From contig CP070808.1 in the NCBI GenBank assembly GCA_020343715.1, positions 2,204,474 to 2,214,515 on the forward strand: DNA of 10,042 nt. The letters are read 5' to 3'. The position numbers were made by a program, and so were the translations under genes. Of this stretch, positions 6,582-10,042 are shown piece after piece (the stretch's first letter is position 1; every line of letters begins with the position of its first letter). The notes below the pieces were generated by a model that worked only from the letters and a program-made list of their open reading frames with translations, was not told the DNA's origin and did no database searches. Source of the stretch: Thermoplasmata archaeon (GTDB lineage: Archaea; Thermoplasmatota; DTKX01; GCA-020343715).

Positions 6582-6837
6582 GTGGGAGGAGCAGCTTCGG
6601 AACCCGCAGGTGTGCTACGTTCTTCTGAACACCAGCTCGCGGGGCCAAGCGAAGGTAGCAGAACACATAAAGGAGTCGCCGGGTGTGGTAGAGGTCCACA
6701 ACGTAACCGGTGACTACAACATGGTCGTCAAGGTCTCATCCGACGACATCGAGCAGTACGCCGGGACGTTCTCGAGCAGTCTCAAGCGCATCCCTGGCGT
6801 GAAGCAGGTCAAGACCCTGATACCGACCGCGTTCTGA
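6574..6837 (+). CDS. Stand-alone Lrp/AsnC ligand-binding (RAM) domain protein
   Basis: The 87-residue product consists of an RAM domain (about residues 13-83), the amino-acid-binding effector domain of Lrp/AsnC regulators, with no DNA-binding helix-turn-helix. Visible family marks are CYVLLNT (first strand), a helix AKVAEHIKESPGV, the VTGDYNMVVKV segment (family pattern 'vtG-x-yD-hvv-v', here Asn for Asp), and a final IPGVKQVKTLIP. RAM domains usually form dimers or octamers and sense small ligands; stand-alone copies are common in archaea and may modulate full-length Lrp proteins or enzymes. I chose ATG 6574 because the family usually starts just before the first strand. Its weak points are the distant Shine-Dalgarno sequence and the overlapping 14-codon frame. 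The frame is open far upstream (to 6331), but that stretch holds the promoter and is not coding. A non-standard ATA start at 6541 would be ideally spaced (seven bases after GGAGG). Confidence 0.85.
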   Translation: MREWEEQLRNPQVCYVLLNTSSRGQAKVAEHIKESPGVVEVHNVTGDYNMVVKVSSDDIEQYAGTFSSSLKRIPGVKQVKTLIPTAF

Positions 6838-6846
6838 CGGTCGCCG

Positions 6847-6880
6847 GGCCCTCACGGGCCGCAGCGGTCCCTTCGGGCCG
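6847..6880 (+). terminator. Two tandem GC-rich hairpins after the RAM gene
   Basis: GGCCC-TCAC-GGGCC (6847-6860) is a perfect five-pair stem. CGGTCCC-TTC-GGGCCG (6865-6880) forms a six-pair stem with a bulged T. They begin ten bases after the stop codon. No T-run follows, so a bacterial-style terminator is not supported; a role in 3'-end stability or termination is a guess. Confidence 0.35.
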
Positions 6881-6940
6881 TTGCCCCTCACCCACAAAAC
6901 CCCCTCCAGGCCTGGCCATGTACCTCATCGACCCATCTCG

Positions 6941-6953
6941 ATAGGTTTATTTA
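6941..6953 (+). promoter_or_regulatory. Archaeal promoter of the TIGR03790/PKD gene
   Basis: ATAGG followed by TTTATTTA (6946-6953) is a BRE-like plus TATA-like pair in a GC-rich spacer. The TATA centre is about 27 bases before the GTG at 6977, so transcription probably starts at the start codon and the mRNA is leaderless, as proposed for the lipoprotein gene. No Shine-Dalgarno sequence precedes the GTG. Confidence 0.65.
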
Positions 6954-6976
6954 CCCACCTTCGTAATCTTCCATCG

Positions 6977-9900
6977 GTGTACCCGTTGGACAGACGAGCC
7001 CTTGCTGTCATCCTCGTACTGCTGCTGCCGGCCCCCGCCCTGATGGCTGTCGTCTCGCCCGTGGCGGCCGAGGCCGGTGGCGAGATCCCCTTCCCCGACG
7101 ACGCCCGGCCCGAGGCCACCTCCAACGTCACTGTGGTCTCGGTGACGTATCCCCGTTACCTCGATCCCTTCGACTACTCGGACGTGCTGGTGCTCATCAA
7201 CAACAACTCGGCGATGTCGAAGCAGGTGGGGGAGTACTTCGCAGACGCCCGCAACGTCCCCTCCAAGCAAGTGGCGTACCTGGACGTGCCCGCCCGGGAG
7301 GTCATCACCAAGGACCAGTACGAGGACCTGGAGGACCAGGTGAAGACCTACATGCTCCGCAACAACCTGGTCTCCGACATCAACTACATCGTCACCACCA
7401 AGGGCTTCCCCCTTAAGATCCACAACACCAGCAACTGGTACCGGGCGTGCGTCGACGAGGAGCTGGCCCTCATCTACGGCCCCCAGGAGGGCACCATCGG
7501 CGGCTTCGCGTGGACCAACAGCCCCTACTACGGGGACCGGACATACTTCGACCGGGGCGAGCAGGGCATCTACCTGGTCAACCGCCTCACCGGCTACGAC
7601 TGGGACGACGTCAAGGGCCTCGTGGACCGGGCTAACGACACCATCGGCAACCGGGGAAAGTACGTGCTTGACGTGGACCCGACGAAGGGCTACTCGACCG
7701 GTGGCTACGGTGTGGGCAACCTGTGGCTCCGCAACGCCCGGGACATCCTGGTGCCCCGGGGCGAGGAGGTCTTCTTCGACGAGACCCGCTGGTACGTAAA
7801 CTACCAGGAGGACGTGATGGGCTACGGCTCGTGGGGGTCGAACGACGCCAACGACACCGACCACGCCAAGCCCCACAACACGTGGATAAACGGCTCGATA
7901 GCCGAGACGTTCGTCAGCACCGGCGGCCGGACCTTCACCTACCCGCCCAGGTACGGCCAGTCCATGATCGCCGACATCATCGCCGAGAACGTGACCGGGG
8001 TCAAGGGCTACGTCTACGAGCCCTACCTGAGCGCGATAGCCCACCCGGACACCCTGTTCGAGCGCTACACCGCCGGGTTCAACCTGGCCGAGAGCTACCG
8101 CATGGCCTCCGTCTACCTGGGATGGATGGGCGTTGTGGTGGGCGACCCCAAGTGCGCACCCTACCGGGACATCCCCGACCTGGACACCGACGACACCCTC
8201 ATCTCCCCCAGCAACTCGACCCCCGCCACGGGCGCCGAGATGTCCGTAAACCTCCAGGTGAGGAACCACGGGGGTCGCGTGGAGGACGCCAACCTGACCC
8301 TCTACGTGGACGGCCAGCCCTGGGTGGTGGAGAACCTAACCTTCGAGGCCTTCAGCCTGACGACCTTGAGGATCACCATCGACGCCCCGGAAGAGGAAGG
8401 GACCTTCGCCATCAAGGCGGCCCTCAACGAGCCCCTGGGCTTCTTCGAGACGCTGTACGACAACAACGAGGCCTTCACCTACATCACCACCCAGAAGCGG
8501 CCCGAGATCACCCTCCACGCCTCCAACGTCGGGCCCATGACCCTCGACTCGGTGCGCTTCGACATCCGGGTCCTAGACTCACGTCATCCCATCACCCTGT
8601 TCACCTTCGACTTCGACGACGGCACCGACCGCATGGTCCTCCAGACCAACGTCACCTACCACGCCTTCGACCAGGACGGGACGTACAACGTAACCGCCTG
8701 GGTCCTGGACTCGAACATGGTGCTGAGCCTCAAGGCGAACCTGACGGTCACTGTGGCCAACCGGGCGCCCCTGCCCATCATATCGGTGGACGAGGACACA
8801 CGGCTCACGGGCGAGGTCTTCACCTTCAACGCCACAGCCAGCGACGACCTGGACGGCGCCGTCGTCTCCGCCGATTGGGACTTCGGGGACGAGAACACGT
8901 CGGCGGGATGGTCCGTGCCCCACTCCTACCGTTGGCCGGGGGAGTACGTGGTCAGGCTGACGGTCACCGACGACGACGGCGCCCAGGCATGGGTGACCCG
9001 CAGGGTCTATGTGCTCAACAGGGCGCCCGTGGCCTCCTTCGTGCAGGACAACGACGAGGTTTGGAAGGGTCGCATGGCCACCCTCAATGCGTCTGGAAGC
9101 TCCGACCCCGACGGGAGGATAGCCCAGTACGAGTGGGACTTCGGGGACGGTTCCGAGGGCGAGGTTGTACGAGGACCCCTTGTGAACCACGTGTTCGAGT
9201 CCGCGGGGGAGGTCACCGTCACCCTCACCGTCGTGGACGACATGGGTGCCACCGCCACGGTCCAGGCCGTCGTCACCGTCCTAAACAGGGCCCCCACGGT
9301 CGAGGTGAGTGTCGGCCAGGAGGAGGTGTGGACCGGTGACACCGTGGAGCTGGACGGTTCCCGGTCCTTCGACGAGGACGGTGAGATCGTCGACTACGAG
9401 TTTAGGGTCATCGGCGATGGCAACGAGGAGGTGGCCCGCTTCGCGGGACCATCCCCCACGGCAACTTGGGAGCCGGAGGACGACGGCGAGTACCGCATAA
9501 ACCTGCTGGTCACCGATAACGACGGGGCGACGACGGAGTCATGGACTGTGCTCCCGGAGCCGCCCAGCGTCATCGTCCACAACAGGGCGCCAACCGTACT
9601 GCGGGATGGGCCCACCGAGGCGCTCCACCAGAGCGTCGTCGACGCCCCCGACACCCTGGCCGTTGGCGTGGAGGCCAGGGACGCGGACGGCACCGTGTCG
9701 TCCATCCTCTGGTTCCTGGGTGACACCACGACCCAGCTGGCCAATGGGGCCAGCGTGACCATCGACGTGGACGTGGAGGGCCCCCTCGACGTCCGAGTGG
9801 TCGTCACCGACGACGACGGCGCCGAGTCCGTCGTATGGTTCAACGTGACAGTGAACGAGGCCCCCGAGGCGGCCTTCGACGTCACGCTGGAGGGGGAGGC

Positions 9901-10042
9901 CCTGGACATCGTCGATGTTCATCCCCGCGAGATGCTCGCCTTCGACGCCACCAACTCGTACGACCCTGGTGGCATCGCCAGGTTCCAGTGGGACTTCGGG
10001 GACGGCTTCCAGCAGGAGGGGGTGCTGGCCAGCCACGCCTAC
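6977..10042 (+). CDS. Secreted TIGR03790-family protein with CARDB-like and PKD domains (3' partial)
   Basis: The frame runs from GTG 6977 through the window end (1022 codons visible). Residues 1-33 form a signal peptide: an Arg pair, a long hydrophobic core LAVILVLLLPAPALMAVV and a PVAAEA cleavage region. Residues about 65-396 match the TIGR03790 family as I recall its pattern: VLVLINNNSAMSKQVGEYFADARNVP at the start, then INYIVTTKGFPLKI, and a closing EPYLSA...AESYRMASVYLGWMGVVVGDPKCAPY. The function of this family is not known. Residues about 405-506 (MSVNLQVRNHGG...NLTLYVDGQP) look like a CARDB adhesion-related domain. From residue 509 a PKD-type array runs to the cut end. The likely location is the cell surface; a membrane anchor, if any, lies beyond the window. 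An in-frame ATG at 7043 is inside the signal peptide and would destroy it, so I prefer the GTG. Confidence 0.9.
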   Translation, partial: MYPLDRRALAVILVLLLPAPALMAVVSPVAAEAGGEIPFPDDARPEATSNVTVVSVTYPRYLDPFDYSDVLVLINNNSAMSKQVGEYFADARNVPSKQVAYLDVPAREVITKDQYEDLEDQVKTYMLRNNLVSDINYIVTTKGFPLKIHNTSNWYRACVDEELALIYGPQEGTIGGFAWTNSPYYGDRTYFDRGEQGIYLVNRLTGYDWDDVKGLVDRANDTIGNRGKYVLDVDPTKGYSTGGYGVGNLWLRNARDILVPRGEEVFFDETRWYVNYQEDVMGYGSWGSNDANDTDHAKPHNTWINGSIAETFVSTGGRTFTYPPRYGQSMIADIIAENVTGVKGYVYEPYLSAIAHPDTLFERYTAGFNLAESYRMASVYLGWMGVVVGDPKCAPYRDIPDLDTDDTLISPSNSTPATGAEMSVNLQVRNHGGRVEDANLTLYVDGQPWVVENLTFEAFSLTTLRITIDAPEEEGTFAIKAALNEPLGFFETLYDNNEAFTYITTQKRPEITLHASNVGPMTLDSVRFDIRVLDSRHPITLFTFDFDDGTDRMVLQTNVTYHAFDQDGTYNVTAWVLDSNMVLSLKANLTVTVANRAPLPIISVDEDTRLTGEVFTFNATASDDLDGAVVSADWDFGDENTSAGWSVPHSYRWPGEYVVRLTVTDDDGAQAWVTRRVYVLNRAPVASFVQDNDEVWKGRMATLNASGSSDPDGRIAQYEWDFGDGSEGEVVRGPLVNHVFESAGEVTVTLTVVDDMGATATVQAVVTVLNRAPTVEVSVGQEEVWTGDTVELDGSRSFDEDGEIVDYEFRVIGDGNEEVARFAGPSPTATWEPEDDGEYRINLLVTDNDGATTESWTVLPEPPSVIVHNRAPTVLRDGPTEALHQSVVDAPDTLAVGVEARDADGTVSSILWFLGDTTTQLANGASVTIDVDVEGPLDVRVVVTDDDGAESVVWFNVTVNEAPEAAFDVTLEGEALDIVDVHPREMLAFDATNSYDPGGIARFQWDFGDGFQQEGVLASHAY
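8501..10042 (+). repeat. Array of six PKD or PKD-like domains (last one cut)
   Basis: Units begin near 8501, 8759, 9017, 9284, 9581 and 9854. Most are joined by an NRAP linker (NEAP before the last). Clear PKD cores are DWDFGDENTSAG in the second, YEWDFGDGSEG in the third and FQWDFGDGFQQ in the last; the first has FDFDDGTD. The fourth and fifth have lost the WDFGDG core (YEFRVIGDG and ILWFLGDTT) but keep the terminal VTD-x-DGA strand. The array differs from that of the 1-5520 gene, whose units use the longer 'DGDGTYD' core. Confidence 0.85.

Noticed and set aside
7723..9339. 538-codon + strand frame overlapping the TIGR03790/PKD gene
   Set aside because: Out-of-frame shadow rich in Arg, Pro, Gly and His; the other frame carries clear signal peptide, TIGR03790 and PKD motifs.

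Overview
The window looks archaeal, most likely a GC-rich member of the Thermoplasmatota (for example a Methanomassiliicoccales or Marine Group II relative). That lineage is my inference. What I see directly: AT-rich TATA-like boxes in an otherwise very GC-rich sequence, with two of them placed so the transcript would begin at the start codon; an archaeal-type stand-alone Lrp/AsnC RAM-domain protein; a lipoprotein with a lipobox; and two very large secreted proteins full of PKD repeats and N-glycosylation sequons. No RNA genes, insertion sequences, CRISPR arrays or integration sites were seen.

Layout. (1) Bases 1-5520, + strand: the 3' part of a giant surface protein; its start lies upstream of the window. 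In order it has repeated Asp-rich modules ending in a Ser-Glu-Gly motif, a domain that looks like a catalytically dead clostripain (C11) peptidase, one more Asp-rich module, an Ig-like domain, a glutamine-amidotransferase-like domain without its Cys, five PKD domains, a second Ig-like domain, and a C-terminal membrane anchor. (2) Bases 5577-6297, - strand: a two-gene operon made of a lipoprotein and a small four-Cys zinc-binding-type protein, overlapping by 14 bases. (3) Bases 6298-6536: a divergent control region with two promoters that share a CAAAG element next to the TATA box. (4) Bases 6537-6837, + strand: an RAM-domain amino-acid-sensing-type protein preceded by an unusual 14-codon reading frame with its own Shine-Dalgarno sequence. 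(5) Bases 6977-10042, + strand: a secreted TIGR03790-family protein with a CARDB-like domain and at least six PKD or PKD-like domains, cut by the window end.

How they fit together. The two giant proteins are probably cell-envelope proteins with adhesive or scaffold stalks (PKD and Ig-like repeats) carrying large globular heads. The lipoprotein is also on the outer face of the membrane. The RAM protein and the zinc protein are probably cytoplasmic. Nothing in the sequence proves that the RAM protein regulates the surface genes. The most unusual items are the pseudo-clostripain head, the undescribed Asp-rich/SEG repeat module, and the start region of the RAM gene.
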